This document shows, piece after piece, positions 32,418-41,415 of a stretch of DNA of 64,000 bases. Origin of the DNA: REEB76 sp049698775 (GTDB lineage: Bacteria; Pseudomonadota; Gammaproteobacteria; Natronospirales; REEB76). The position numbers and the translations under genes were made by a program. Location of the stretch: NCBI GenBank assembly GCA_049698775.1, contig JBAVYM010000009.1:15616-79615 (forward strand), read 5' to 3'. The notes under the pieces are model-generated. The model saw only the letters and a list, made by a program, of their open reading frames with translations, searched no databases and was not told the origin of the DNA. The first letter of the stretch is position 1. Each line of letters begins with the position of its first letter.

Positions 32418-33814
32418 ATCATTTCCTATCGCCCAAAGTCACCAACGATCTGATCCAAGCGGCGTATTTCATCGCCGCATTGCTGTTCATCATCGGTTTG
32501 AAACGCATGAGTTCGCCGAAAGGCGCCAAGACCGGCATCATCTGGGCCGGCGTCGGCATGCTCATCGCCGGCCTCATCACCTTCCTGTGGCCGGGGATGC
32601 ACAACTACATCCTGATCATCGTCGCCATTTTCATCGGCGGCGTGGCCGCGTGGTGGAGCGGCAAGCGCGTGCCCATGACCGCCATGCCGCAGATGGTGGC
32701 GCTCTACAATGGCATGGGCGGCGGCGCGGCGGCGGCCATTGCCGCGGAGGAATTAATCCGCAATCAACCGTTTGCCATAGCGCCGGTGGTGCTGGCGGTC
32801 ATCGGCGCGATCATCGGTGCGGTGTCCTTCAGCGGCAGTCTGATCGCGTTTGCCAAACTGCAGGGGCTCATCAGGAAATCCCTGCGCTACCGCGTCCAGC
32901 AGATCGTGAATTCGCTGGTGCTGCTCGTGACGGTGGCGCTTGGCATCTGGATCATGGTGTTGCACGGCGCCGCGCCCATGTACGTGGTGATTCCGTTCTT
33001 CGCGCTGGCGCTCTTGTTCGGCATCCTGGTCACGCTGCCCATCGGTGGCGCGGATATGCCGGTGGTGATTTCGCTGTACAACGCCTGCACCGGCCTTGCG
33101 GTCGCCTTTGAGGGTTTCGTGCTCGGCAATGCCGCCATGATCATCGCCGGCATGGTGGTGGGCGCGGCCGGCACACTATTGACACAACTCATGGCGAAAG
33201 CCATGAACCGTTCCATCGCCAACGTGTTGTTCAGCAACTTCGGCGAGACCGTGAGCGGCGGTGCGGAGAGCGTCAGCGGCAGCCTCAAGCCGATTGACGC
33301 CGCGGATGCCGGCACCATGATGGCTTACGCCAACAAGGTCATCATCGTGCCGGGTTACGGCATGGCCGTGGCCCAAGCCCAGCACAAGGTCTGGGAACTC
33401 ACGCAGTTGCTGCAATCCCGCGACGTGCAGGTAAAATTCGCCATCCATCCGGTGGCAGGCCGCATGCCGGGCCACATGAACGTGCTGCTGGCGGAAGCCG
33501 GTGTGCCTTACGATCTGATTTCTGATTTGGAAGATATCAATCCGGAATTCGCCAGCGCCGACGTGGCACTCATCATCGGTGCCAACGACGTAGTGAATCC
33601 CGACGCCCGCAACAAAAAGGACAGCCCCATCTACGGCATGCCCATCCTGAACGCCGACAAAGCCAGGAACGTCATCGTCATCAAGCGCGGACAGGGACGC
33701 GGCTTCTCCGGTATCGAGAACACGCTGTTCTACATGGACAACACCCGCATGCTCTACGGCGATGGCCAGGAAGCCGTAACGCGGCTGATTCAGAGCATCA
33801 AGTCGCTGGAATAG
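32414..33814 (+). CDS. pntB: NAD(P) transhydrogenase subunit beta
   Basis: 466 residues: about eight or nine membrane helices forming the rest of the dII channel (residues 1-255), then the NADP(H)-binding dIII domain with VIIVPGYGMAVAQAQHKVWE, HPVAGRMPGHMNVLLAEA, IGANDVVNPDAR and VIVIKRGQGRGFSGIEN. Full length, translationally coupled to pntAB and followed by a terminator-like hairpin. Confidence 0.95.
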   Translation: MNHFLSPKVTNDLIQAAYFIAALLFIIGLKRMSSPKGAKTGIIWAGVGMLIAGLITFLWPGMHNYILIIVAIFIGGVAAWWSGKRVPMTAMPQMVALYNGMGGGAAAAIAAEELIRNQPFAIAPVVLAVIGAIIGAVSFSGSLIAFAKLQGLIRKSLRYRVQQIVNSLVLLVTVALGIWIMVLHGAAPMYVVIPFFALALLFGILVTLPIGGADMPVVISLYNACTGLAVAFEGFVLGNAAMIIAGMVVGAAGTLLTQLMAKAMNRSIANVLFSNFGETVSGGAESVSGSLKPIDAADAGTMMAYANKVIIVPGYGMAVAQAQHKVWELTQLLQSRDVQVKFAIHPVAGRMPGHMNVLLAEAGVPYDLISDLEDINPEFASADVALIIGANDVVNPDARNKKDSPIYGMPILNADKARNVIVIKRGQGRGFSGIENTLFYMDNTRMLYGDGQEAVTRLIQSIKSLE

Positions 33815-33837
33815 ACCTGGCCGCATTCGCGCACAAC

Positions 33838-33864
33838 AAAAGCTCCGCTGTTGCGGGACTTTTA
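33838..33864 (+). terminator. Terminator-like hairpin after pntB
   Basis: AAAAGCTCCGC and GCGGGACTTTT form a stem with two central mismatches and a TGTT loop, followed by ATTT. It lies 24 bases after pntB and before the convergent DUF3106 gene. Confidence 0.6.
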
Positions 33865-33881
33865 TTTGGATCCGGAACGTT

Positions 33882-34397
33882 TCAACCCGGCGGATGATGG
33901 GCGCGCATGCGCTGGCGGAACTGTTCGCGTTGGGCCGGCGTCATGTTCTGCCAACGTTGCCGCAGCGCCGCGCGCTTGTCCGGCGGCAGTTGCTGGAATT
34001 TCTGGAATTCCCCGCGGATCTGCTGCTGCTCCGCCGGCGGCAGTTTCTGGAAAGCCTCGAAGCGCTGACGGATCTGCGCACGATTCGCCGGTGACAGCTT
34101 GCGCCAGCGCGCCTGGCGCTGACGCGCGCGGGCGCGCTGCTCCGGCGTCATCTGCGCCCAGCGATCCGCGCCGCGCGCCAACTTGGCCTGCCGGTCCGCC
34201 GGCAAGCTCGTCCATTTGTTCTGCAAGGGTGCCAGTAATTGCTGCTGTTGCGGCGTCAGACTGGTCCACGGTACCGGTGCGGCGGGTGCAGCGACCGGCG
34301 CTTGCGGGCTAGGCATAGTGGCGGGTGGATCGGCGAATGCCAAGCCGCCGGCAGTCGCCAAGACTACGGCCAGAAATGAAGTTGCAAGTACACGCAT
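33882..34397 (-). CDS. DUF3106 domain protein, exported
   Basis: About 171 residues: a signal peptide (ending AFA), a Pro/Ala-rich linker, then a series of short Gln/Arg-rich helical repeats (SLTPQQQQLLAPLQNKWTSL, MTPEQRARARQRQARW, LSPANRAQIRQRFEAF, LPPAEQQQIRGEFQKF) that define DUF3106. The function is unknown; it is probably periplasmic. Its start overlaps the stop of the previous gene (TGATG), or a GTG at 34400. It ends a four-gene ECF sigma operon. Confidence 0.87.
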   Translation of the reverse strand: MRVLATSFLAVVLATAGGLAFADPPATMPSPQAPVAAPAAPVPWTSLTPQQQQLLAPLQNKWTSLPADRQAKLARGADRWAQMTPEQRARARQRQARWRKLSPANRAQIRQRFEAFQKLPPAEQQQIRGEFQKFQQLPPDKRAALRQRWQNMTPAQREQFRQRMRAHHPPG

Positions 34398-34822
34398 CAC
34401 AGACCGTGGCTCTCTGCATCCGGCGGAGTTTTGCCGGCATTGGCATCCTTGGAAGGTGGCAACGGCTTGCCTTCGCGGCGGGCGTGCTCCGCGGCCAGCT
34501 TGTCCGGATCAATGCGCGCGAAGGTCATGGGATCCACCCATTTGCCATCCGCGCCCTGCCAGGAGCCGAGGAACTCCAGCAACGCCGGATCCGCCTTGGG
34601 TGGCGGCACGACGGATTTTTGCTGGCTCGCGAACACCGGCGCGCTGAACAACAGCGCAGTCAACAGCCAGCCTGTGAATTTAGGGAAGCCCAGATTTATT
34701 CCATTTCTGTCATTCCCGCCCCCGCTACGCGAGGGCAGGCTCCGGCGGGAATCCAGCAATATCAAGAACCTGGATACCCGCTTCCGCGGGTATGACGGAT
34801 AAATCAGAGGTTCCTTAGCCAT
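34397..34822 (-). CDS. Hypothetical exported protein with repeat-derived N-terminal extension
   Basis: 141 residues. The conserved part begins near residue 48 with a signal-peptide-like FTGWLLTALLFSAPVFAS, followed by LEFLGSWQGADGKWVDPMTF, seen in proteins next to ECF sigma/DUF3106 genes. Residues about 8-38 are encoded by an intergenic palindromic repeat that reads through in frame. The ATG at 34822 overlaps the upstream stop. I see no ATG, GTG or TTG between the repeat and the signal peptide. The repeat insertion may block export, so the gene may be inactive. Confidence 0.6.
   Translation of the reverse strand: MAKEPLIYPSYPRKRVSRFLILLDSRRSLPSRSGGGNDRNGINLGFPKFTGWLLTALLFSAPVFASQQKSVVPPPKADPALLEFLGSWQGADGKWVDPMTFARIDPDKLAAEHARREGKPLPPSKDANAGKTPPDAESHGL
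34710..34799. repeat. REP-like palindromic repeat inserted in a gene
   Basis: Two hairpins: TCATTCCCGCC paired with GGCGGGAAT, and TACCCGCTTCCGCGGGTA. This is the common proteobacterial CGGGAATCC-type repeat. It lies inside the 5' coding part of 34397-34822 and keeps the frame. Confidence 0.75.
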
Positions 34823-35222
34823 TGTTGTTGGCTCCGGCATCGGTGGGTGACTCATTTTGCTGCTGCTGTTGCGCTTGCAGCCAGCGGTAGAAATCCATGT
34901 CAGCGTACATGTCCAGATTGTCGCTGGACAACACAATGGCCATATCTTCGTTGTTGGTAGTGGCGAAGGGCACGGCCGGCTGTGAACCGAGATTCCACCA
35001 GACCAGGCCGCCCGCCACCAGGGCGAACACAACGGCGATGGCGCCGGCCGGTAACGTCCAGCGGCGGATGCGCCAGAATGGCTGACGCCGCTCGGCGGCC
35101 TCCACCGCGCGGGCACGGGCCTCGCGCAGGCGCGCCAAGATGCGGGCATCGAGTCCCGCGGCGCTGTCGGTGAAAAGCCTGCGGGCTTTATTGAGGAAAA
35201 TCATTTCGGTTTCAGTGTTCAT
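34815..35222 (-). CDS. Membrane protein next to ECF sigma factor (DUF3619-like, possible anti-sigma)
   Basis: 135 residues: a helical cytoplasmic N-terminus (about 1-48), one membrane helix (LPAGAIAVVFALVAGGLVWW) and a periplasmic tail with LDMYADMDFYRWL and a Gln-rich run. Layout and position, directly downstream of and overlapping the sigma gene (TAATG), suggest an anti-sigma role, but the sequence lacks the zinc-binding anti-sigma motif. Similar to DUF3619 proteins. Confidence 0.75.
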   Translation of the reverse strand: MNTETEMIFLNKARRLFTDSAAGLDARILARLREARARAVEAAERRQPFWRIRRWTLPAGAIAVVFALVAGGLVWWNLGSQPAVPFATTNNEDMAIVLSSDNLDMYADMDFYRWLQAQQQQQNESPTDAGANNNG

Positions 35223-35818
35223 TACCAGTGTTCTCCCAAGCTGTTCCGCAGGCTGTGTACCGCCCGCGAAAGATGGGTTTTGACGCTGCCCTCGGAGCAG
35301 CCCATGGAGCGCGCGGTTTCAGCCACGTCCAGCCCCTCCAATATACGCAGCACAAAGGCCTCCCGTTGACGCCCTGGCAGGCCGTCCAGTGCGGTTTCCA
35401 GGGCTTTCATGGCCTCGCCCTGGGCCACCTGTTCGGACGGATCCCGGCCCGCCGGATCGGCCGCCGCCTCCACGGGGTCCGGCGGGTCGTCATCGGCATA
35501 CCGCTGGCCGCCGAAAAAGCTCATCACCCGGTTGCGCACCGCCCGGCGACGCTGGCAGTCGCGGATGCGGCTTTGCAGGATGCAGTAGAACAGCGGCGGC
35601 CACTCGGCCTCGGGGCGTTGGGCGTAGCGCTTGGCCAGTTGCAGCATGGTGTCCTGCACAGCATCCAGAGCGTCGTCGGGATTACGCAAGGCCATCTGGG
35701 CGATGCGGAAGGCGCGCCGCTCGACACCGGCCAGAAATGCGTTCAGATGGACTGCGGTATCCAGAAAGCCCCCCCGGGGGTGAAGTCGGACACGGCGGAA
35801 CCGTGACATCGGCGTCAA
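35222..35818 (-). CDS. ECF-type RNA polymerase sigma factor
   Basis: Up to 198 residues. Region 2 is VERRAFRIAQMALRNPDDALDAVQDTMLQLAKRY, with region 4 as LDGLPGRQREAFVLRILEGLDVAETARSMGCSEGSVKTHLSRA. A Pro/Asp-rich linker joins them. The start is uncertain: family members usually begin near VHLNAFLAGVERR, so the first 20 or so residues may not be translated. It is the first gene of a leftward operon with the DUF3619-like and DUF3106 genes. Confidence 0.88.
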   Translation of the reverse strand: MTPMSRFRRVRLHPRGGFLDTAVHLNAFLAGVERRAFRIAQMALRNPDDALDAVQDTMLQLAKRYAQRPEAEWPPLFYCILQSRIRDCQRRRAVRNRVMSFFGGQRYADDDPPDPVEAAADPAGRDPSEQVAQGEAMKALETALDGLPGRQREAFVLRILEGLDVAETARSMGCSEGSVKTHLSRAVHSLRNSLGEHW

Positions 35819-36042
35819 AGGTTATCATGCCGTCTCGCGCGGGTGCGGCCGGGCTGGCGCGCTGTGCCAGGGCGCGGCTTATTTTACCGGCCGACCCCGA
35901 TAAACAAACATCGCAAGTGCTTGATTAAAATTTCAAACGATTGATTCCCATGCAAAATTGCAGCGGACAAAATTTGCCCAAACTGATATTCACACACGGT
36001 AAATCGGGAATCGCGGTATCTTCCGACAAAACATCCACAAAC

Positions 36043-36051
36043 TTATCCACA
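36043..36051 (+). promoter_or_regulatory. DnaA box upstream of priA
   Basis: TTATCCACA is the exact DnaA consensus box, and a weaker ACATCCACA lies at 36031-36039. Both are in the AT-rich 259-base gap (35819-36077) between the divergent sigma gene and priA. No further boxes or 13-mers are seen. Nothing else recognisable lies in the gap. Confidence 0.5.
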
Positions 36052-36077
36052 GATAATGTGAATAAGACCCTACGCCT

Positions 36078-38288
36078 GTGACCGTGACGCCCCCACTCTA
36101 CCTGCGGGTAGCGGTGCCTTCGCCTTTATACCGGCACTTTGATTATCTGCCGCCAGTAGACACGGACCCGAGCGCACTCATTCCCGGCGTGCGGGTACGG
36201 GTGCCGTTTGGCAGGCGTGCCATGGTGGGCGTGCTGCTGGAAACCGCCGCACACTCGGATATCCCGGCGGCCAGACTCAAGCCGGCGCTGCAAGTGCTGG
36301 ATGCAGCGCCGCTGATTCCGGCGGACATGCTGGCGCTGGCACGTTGGGCGGCGGAGTACTACCGCCACCCGATCGGCGAAGTCATTCAGGCGCTGTTGCC
36401 GCTGCCCTTGCGCCGGGGAAAATCCACCTTGCAAACGCAGGTATTCCAATGGCGGCTCACGCCGCAAGGTACGGCGGCGGATACCACCCTGCTGAAGCGC
36501 GCACCGAAACAGTTGGCGCTGTGGAAATTGCTGCAACAATATCCCGCGGGGCTGGATACCAACACACTCGATACCCATTTCAAAAACTGGAGTACGGCGC
36601 TCAATGCGTTGCGAAAACGCGGCTGGGTGGAACGCATTCCGCTGACCTTCGAACCACCGGCCAGTCCGGTTTACACGGCTGCGGCGGTGCCACTCAACGC
36701 CGCCCAGCAAGACGCGGCGGGGAAAATCCGCGCTGCACTCGGAACCTATCAGGCATTCCTGCTGGACGGTGTCACCGGCAGCGGCAAAACCGAGGTGTAC
36801 CTGGACATCATGGCCGAAGTGGTGAAGCGCGGCCGACAGGCACTGGTGCTGGTGCCTGAAATCGGCCTCACACCGCAATTGCTGGATCGCCTGCGCGCAC
36901 GTTTCGGCCAGGTGGCGGTGTTTCATTCGGGGCTGAGTGACGGCGAACATCTTGAAACCTGGCTCGCCGCTCGCGACGGGCGTGCGCCGGTGGTGGTCGG
37001 CACGCGCTCGGCGGTGTTCGTGCCACTGAAGAATCCCGGCGTGATCGTGGTGGACGAGGAACACGATGCTTCGTTCAAACAACAGGACGGTTTCCGTTAC
37101 TCGGCGCGCGATCTGGCCGTAGTGCGCGCCCAACGCCACCGGATTCCGGTGGTGCTGGGTTCCGCCACGCCGTCACTGGAATCGCTGCACAACGTGGATC
37201 AACTGCGCTACGCACATCTTGTGCTGCCGGAGCGTGCCGGGAATGCCAAACATCCGGCGATGCGCCTGCTCGACATCCGCAGCCGGCCGCTGGATGAAGG
37301 TCTGTCCGATCTGCTGCTGGTCGCCATGCGCGAACATCTGCGCGCGAACGGCCAAGTGTTGCTGTTCCTCAACCGGCGCGGTTATGCGCCCACGGTCATG
37401 TGTCACGGCTGCGGGCACAGCTTGAAGTGCAAACGTTGCGACGCACGCATGACGCTGCACGGCAACCGGCGTTTGCAATGCCATCACTGTGGCGCCGAGC
37501 GCGCGTTGCCGGCGCGTTGCGAACACTGTGGCGGCAGCGAGTTCGGTCACTTCGGTGCGGGCACCGAGCGCATTGAACGGGCACTGGTGCGGTTATTCCC
37601 GGATACCGGCATTGCGCGCATGGATCGCGACAGTACCCGCCGCAAGGGCAGCATGACAGCCTTGCTGGATGGCGTGCGCCGCGGCGAGCATCAAATTCTG
37701 ATCGGCACGCAGATGCTCGCCAAGGGCCACGATTTTCCGAACGTAACCCTGGTCGGCATCCTGGATGCGGATCAGGGCCTGTTCGGTGTGGATTTCCGCG
37801 CCAGTGAGCGCATGGCGCAACTCATCATCCAGGTGGCGGGCCGGGCCGGCCGCGCCGAGCGTCCCGGCGAGGTATTGATCCAGACCCATCATCCGGATCA
37901 CCCGCTGCTCAACCATCTGGTGCGCGAGGGCTACACCAGTTTTGCCACGGTGGCGTTGACGGAACGCCGCAACGCCGGACTGCCGCCCTATGCCGCCATG
38001 GCCCTGTTGCGCGCTGAGGCGGCCACCGGGAGCGCCCCGCACACGTTCCTGGAAGCTGCCAAAGCCAGATTGGCGCCGGCCTGCGGCCGCCAGGTGCAGT
38101 TGCTGGGTCCGGTGCCGGCGCCCATGGAACGCCGCGCCGGCCGTTTCCGCGCCCAGTTGCTGCTGCTGGCCAGCCAGCGCGCGCTCTTGCAACAGGCACT
38201 GGCCACAGCTCTGCCGGCTATTGAAACGCTGAAGGCGACACGGCGTGTGCGCTGGTCCATAGATATTGATCCGGCTGAAACCTATTGA
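36078..38288 (+). CDS. priA: Primosomal replication protein N' (PriA helicase)
   Basis: 736 residues. An N-terminal 3'-end binding domain (residues 1-105), then a superfamily-2 helicase core: Walker A GVTGSGKTEVYL, Walker B VDEEHDASFKQQ and GSATPSLESL, with the zinc-binding insertion (CHGCGHSLKCKRCDARM, CHHCGAERALPARCEHC) between the helicase lobes and GRAGRAERPGEVLIQT in motif VI. It restarts stalled forks by loading DnaB. The start is GTG at 36078. Confidence 0.95.
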   Translation: MTVTPPLYLRVAVPSPLYRHFDYLPPVDTDPSALIPGVRVRVPFGRRAMVGVLLETAAHSDIPAARLKPALQVLDAAPLIPADMLALARWAAEYYRHPIGEVIQALLPLPLRRGKSTLQTQVFQWRLTPQGTAADTTLLKRAPKQLALWKLLQQYPAGLDTNTLDTHFKNWSTALNALRKRGWVERIPLTFEPPASPVYTAAAVPLNAAQQDAAGKIRAALGTYQAFLLDGVTGSGKTEVYLDIMAEVVKRGRQALVLVPEIGLTPQLLDRLRARFGQVAVFHSGLSDGEHLETWLAARDGRAPVVVGTRSAVFVPLKNPGVIVVDEEHDASFKQQDGFRYSARDLAVVRAQRHRIPVVLGSATPSLESLHNVDQLRYAHLVLPERAGNAKHPAMRLLDIRSRPLDEGLSDLLLVAMREHLRANGQVLLFLNRRGYAPTVMCHGCGHSLKCKRCDARMTLHGNRRLQCHHCGAERALPARCEHCGGSEFGHFGAGTERIERALVRLFPDTGIARMDRDSTRRKGSMTALLDGVRRGEHQILIGTQMLAKGHDFPNVTLVGILDADQGLFGVDFRASERMAQLIIQVAGRAGRAERPGEVLIQTHHPDHPLLNHLVREGYTSFATVALTERRNAGLPPYAAMALLRAEAATGSAPHTFLEAAKARLAPACGRQVQLLGPVPAPMERRAGRFRAQLLLLASQRALLQQALATALPAIETLKATRRVRWSIDIDPAETY

Positions 38289-38367
38289 AACCGGTTTTGC
38301 TTCTACGCCCGCAACGCAACCGGTAGAATTCAGCCCCGGTTTCATTCCTGCCGGCAGGAATCGTGTT

Positions 38368-40044
38368 TTGAAACAAGCGCTCGAAACTCTGCTGCACACG
38401 ACGCTCAAACATCTGGCCGGCGACCTGTTCCCGAAAGCGGCTTTGCCCGAGGCGGCGTTGCTGGAACGCACGCGCGACCGCAGTCACGGCGATTTCGCCA
38501 CCAACGTGGCCTTGATGTTGGCGAAACACGCCGGCAAAAAGCCGCGCGAACTGGCGGAACAAATCATCCGGGCACTGCCGCAGTCCGATCTTGTTGCCAA
38601 AGTCGAAATCGCCGGCCCCGGTTTCATCAATTTCTTCCTCGCGCCATCCGCCTATTACGCGGAAGTGAAACAAATACTGGCAGCCAGCAACACATACGGC
38701 CGCAACAATTCCGGCAGCGGCGCGCGCGCCATGCTGGAATTCGTGTCCGCCAATCCGACCGGACCTTTGCACGTGGGCCACGGCCGCGCTGCCGCCATCG
38801 GCGATACGCTGGCGCGGCTGCTGGACGCGACTGGCTGGAAGGTGACGCGCGAGTTCTATTACAACGATGCTGGCGCACAGATAGACAACCTGGCCTTGTC
38901 GGTGCAGGCGCGTTGCAAACACATCGAACCCGATCAAGCCGGCTGGCCGAAAGACGGTTACCGCGGCGAATACATCCAGGAGGTGGCGCGTGCATACATG
39001 CAGCGCGAAACCGTTCAGACGGACGGAACCAGCGTCACCGGCGCCGCCGATCTGGACGCCATCTGCCGGTTCGCAGTCGCATATCTCAGGCGCGAACAGG
39101 ATCTGGACTTGCGCGCATTCGGCGTGGAGTTCGATGCTTATTACCTTGAATCCTCGCTCTATACTGGCGGCAAGGTGGACGAAACCGTGCGCCAGCTCGT
39201 GGCGCACGGCCACACCTACGAGGAAGGCGGTGCGCTGTGGCTCAAGACCACCGACTTCGGCGATGACAAGGACCGCGTGATGCGCAAGTCCGACGGCAGC
39301 TACACCTATTTCCTGCCGGACGTGGCGTACCACCTGAGCAAATGGCAACGCGGTTACCAGCGCGCCATCACCGAGCTGGGTGCCGATCACCACGGCTCGC
39401 TCATGCGCGTACACGCCGGTTTGCAGGCACTCGAAGCGGGCATCCCGAACGGTTGGCCGGAATACGTGCTGCACCAGATGGTGACCGTGATGCGCGGCGG
39501 CGCGGAAGTGAAACTCTCCAAGCGCGCCGGCAGCTACGTCACGCTGCGCGACCTCATAGACGAAGTGGGCCGCGACGCCACGCGCTACTTCCTGGTGGCG
39601 CGCAAGAGCGATTCGCAACTCACCTTTGATATTGATCTGGCGCGTTCGCGGACCAACGAAAATCCGGTGTACTACATCCAGTACTCACATGCGCGCGTCG
39701 CCAGCGTATTCCGGCAACTGGCGGAGAAAGGCTACGTCTGGGACGCGGACAATGGCAAACGAAACCTGCCGAAACTAACCGAAAGTCATGAACAAGCCTT
39801 GCTGGTCAGCCTGTCACGCTTTCCGGAAATGGTGGACATCGCCGCGCGCAACCTGGAACCGCATCTCGTCGCTCAGTATCTGCGGGAACTGGCCAACGAT
39901 TTCCACACCTATTACGACGCCCACCACTTCATCGTGGAAGATGCAATGCTGCGCGATGCGCGCCTTACGCTTATCGCCGCTACCAAACAAGTGTTACGCA
40001 ACGGACTGGCATTGCTGGGCGTATCAGCGCCCGAGAGTATGTAA
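38368..40044 (+). CDS. argS: Arginyl-tRNA synthetase
   Basis: About 558 residues, class I synthetase. An N-terminal arginyl-specific domain (RSHGDFATNVALML), the HIGH-type motif ANPTGPLHVGHGRAA, the KMSKS counterpart VKLSKRAGSYV, and a DALR anticodon-binding C-terminus. The conserved start MKQALETLL corresponds to TTG at 38368 with CAGGAA seven bases before. The frame is open back to 38266 (ATG) inside priA, but those residues do not resemble ArgS. It is followed by a SPOR gene with a one-base overlap. Confidence 0.93.
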   Translation: MKQALETLLHTTLKHLAGDLFPKAALPEAALLERTRDRSHGDFATNVALMLAKHAGKKPRELAEQIIRALPQSDLVAKVEIAGPGFINFFLAPSAYYAEVKQILAASNTYGRNNSGSGARAMLEFVSANPTGPLHVGHGRAAAIGDTLARLLDATGWKVTREFYYNDAGAQIDNLALSVQARCKHIEPDQAGWPKDGYRGEYIQEVARAYMQRETVQTDGTSVTGAADLDAICRFAVAYLRREQDLDLRAFGVEFDAYYLESSLYTGGKVDETVRQLVAHGHTYEEGGALWLKTTDFGDDKDRVMRKSDGSYTYFLPDVAYHLSKWQRGYQRAITELGADHHGSLMRVHAGLQALEAGIPNGWPEYVLHQMVTVMRGGAEVKLSKRAGSYVTLRDLIDEVGRDATRYFLVARKSDSQLTFDIDLARSRTNENPVYYIQYSHARVASVFRQLAEKGYVWDADNGKRNLPKLTESHEQALLVSLSRFPEMVDIAARNLEPHLVAQYLRELANDFHTYYDAHHFIVEDAMLRDARLTLIAATKQVLRNGLALLGVSAPESM

Positions 40045-40622
40045 TGGCGAAAGACTACAAGCATTCTCCCAAACCCAAAGACAAGCCGCCCAGAAAAAAC
40101 GGCAGCCTGCCCGGCTGGGGCTGGTTCATCATCGGCATCATCGTGACGGTGGTAATCATCAAGGCTGCACCGCAAATGTGGAAGAAAGCCGAGCAGCGTT
40201 TCCATTTCGGCAATCTGCAAACGGCGCAATCGGTTCCGAAAACTGGCAACAAGGCGTCCGCTGCAAGCACAGCGCCGTCAGAACCGCATTTCGATTTTTA
40301 CAAACTGCTGCCGTCCTTCCAGGTGGTCATCCCCAGCCAGGACAAGGAAACCCGCTCTGGTGATGTGCCCGGCCCCGTCAGCCAACCCGGCATCTATATC
40401 CTGCAAGTGGGCTCGTTCCAGAACTACGCCGAAGCCGACAAACTCAAGGCCAATCTCGCGCTGCTCGGCGTCGAGTCCAGCATCCAGCAGGTGACGGTCT
40501 CCAACGGCAGCACCTGGAACCGGGTGCGCATCGGACCCATCAACAACCTGCCGCAACTCAATTCACTGCGCGCGAAACTCGCTCAGAATCACATCGAACC
40601 GCTGGTCATCAAGACCAATTAA
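40044..40622 (+). CDS. SPOR domain protein (FtsN-like)
   Basis: 192 residues: a basic cytoplasmic N-terminus, one membrane helix (GWGWFIIGIIVTVVIIKAA, about 26-45), a linker and a C-terminal SPOR domain (YILQVGSFQNYAEADKLKAN...WNRVRIGPINNL). SPOR domains bind denuded peptidoglycan at the division site. It overlaps argS by one base (TAATG), an arrangement common in gammaproteobacteria. It may be FtsN itself; the essential FtsN motif is not evident. Confidence 0.87.
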   Translation: MAKDYKHSPKPKDKPPRKNGSLPGWGWFIIGIIVTVVIIKAAPQMWKKAEQRFHFGNLQTAQSVPKTGNKASAASTAPSEPHFDFYKLLPSFQVVIPSQDKETRSGDVPGPVSQPGIYILQVGSFQNYAEADKLKANLALLGVESSIQQVTVSNGSTWNRVRIGPINNLPQLNSLRAKLAQNHIEPLVIKTN

Positions 40623-40815
40623 GCGCGTTCAACAAAATAAACGCCCGTCTCTCATGGCTTCCCTCTCGATGCCCTCGCCCCCTGGCGGGAGATGACTGCG
40701 CGGATGCAGGAGGTACGGCAACACATGCAGTAGTTGCCGAGGCCAGGTGAGACATTTTCTTATACGCATTAGACGCTATACTGTCCCCTACGCGCTCTGC
40801 ATCAGGCCACGGAAG

Positions 40816-41046
40816 ATGATCCGGTACGACCCCCATGCCCTGTTCCAAATGACACGGCGTGGCATTCAAACGGAATGGGTGGAAGCAGCCGTTCTGGCGC
40901 CTGAGGAACAGGAAACGCGGGACGACAAACGCTCCTTTTTCAAATGCCATAGGGACCGGGGTAAAATGTTGCGTGTAGTCACGCGGCTGGATGACCCTGA
41001 GTATGTCATCACCGTTTATTTTGACAGGAGAAGACCATGCGGGTAA
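40816..41046 (+). CDS. DUF4258 domain protein (possible toxin)
   Basis: 76 residues from ATG 40816 with GGAA just before: RYDPHALFQMTRRGIQTEWVEAAV and KMLRVVTRLDDPEYVITVYF match the DUF4258 fold, a small RelE/barnase-like domain. It overlaps the DUF2283 gene downstream by ten bases. Such pairs are predicted toxin-antitoxin modules, unproven. A -10-like TATACT lies at about 40776-40781. The longer frame from 40747 is not needed. Confidence 0.75.
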   Translation: MIRYDPHALFQMTRRGIQTEWVEAAVLAPEEQETRDDKRSFFKCHRDRGKMLRVVTRLDDPEYVITVYFDRRRPCG

Positions 41047-41273
41047 GAGTGGATAAGGGTTCCGATGCGGTGTACCTGGATCTAACCGGCGCCCCGATTG
41101 AAAGCAGCGAAGAAGTCGCGCCGGGGATGATTGCCGACTACGATGCCAAAGGTCATCTCGTTGGTATTGAACTTCTGGATGCCTCCAAACACGCAGGGGA
41201 TATCGGCATTCTCGAAGAAATCACCGTGCTAAGCAAAACCAAGCCATCAGGTAAAACACCTGCGCACCTATAG
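41037..41273 (+). CDS. DUF2283 domain protein (possible antitoxin)
   Basis: 78 residues: RVDKGSDAVYLDLTGAPIESSEEVAPGMIADYDAKGHLVGIELLDAS is a complete DUF2283 domain. AGGAGAAG lies six bases upstream of the start. It overlaps the DUF4258 gene, and the two are almost certainly cotranscribed. Predicted partner in a toxin-antitoxin-like pair; no DNA-binding motif is seen. The 142 bases after it hold no gene. Confidence 0.78.
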   Translation: MRVRVDKGSDAVYLDLTGAPIESSEEVAPGMIADYDAKGHLVGIELLDASKHAGDIGILEEITVLSKTKPSGKTPAHL

Positions 41274-41415
41274 TGCTTGACTTGGGAAACGTTTGGCGCT
41301 TCAACATACGACATCTCCTCAGGCAGTATGTGCCTATCTGGGTGTCCGTTAAATCGGGGGCAGTTCAGACTACGGTTATTCGTATCGCAAAAGCTCGCAC
41401 GTTAAATCACCACCC

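Noticed and set aside
36031..36051. Possible chromosomal replication origin upstream of priA
   Set aside because: Only one consensus DnaA box and one weak box; no dnaA, dnaN or rpmH nearby.
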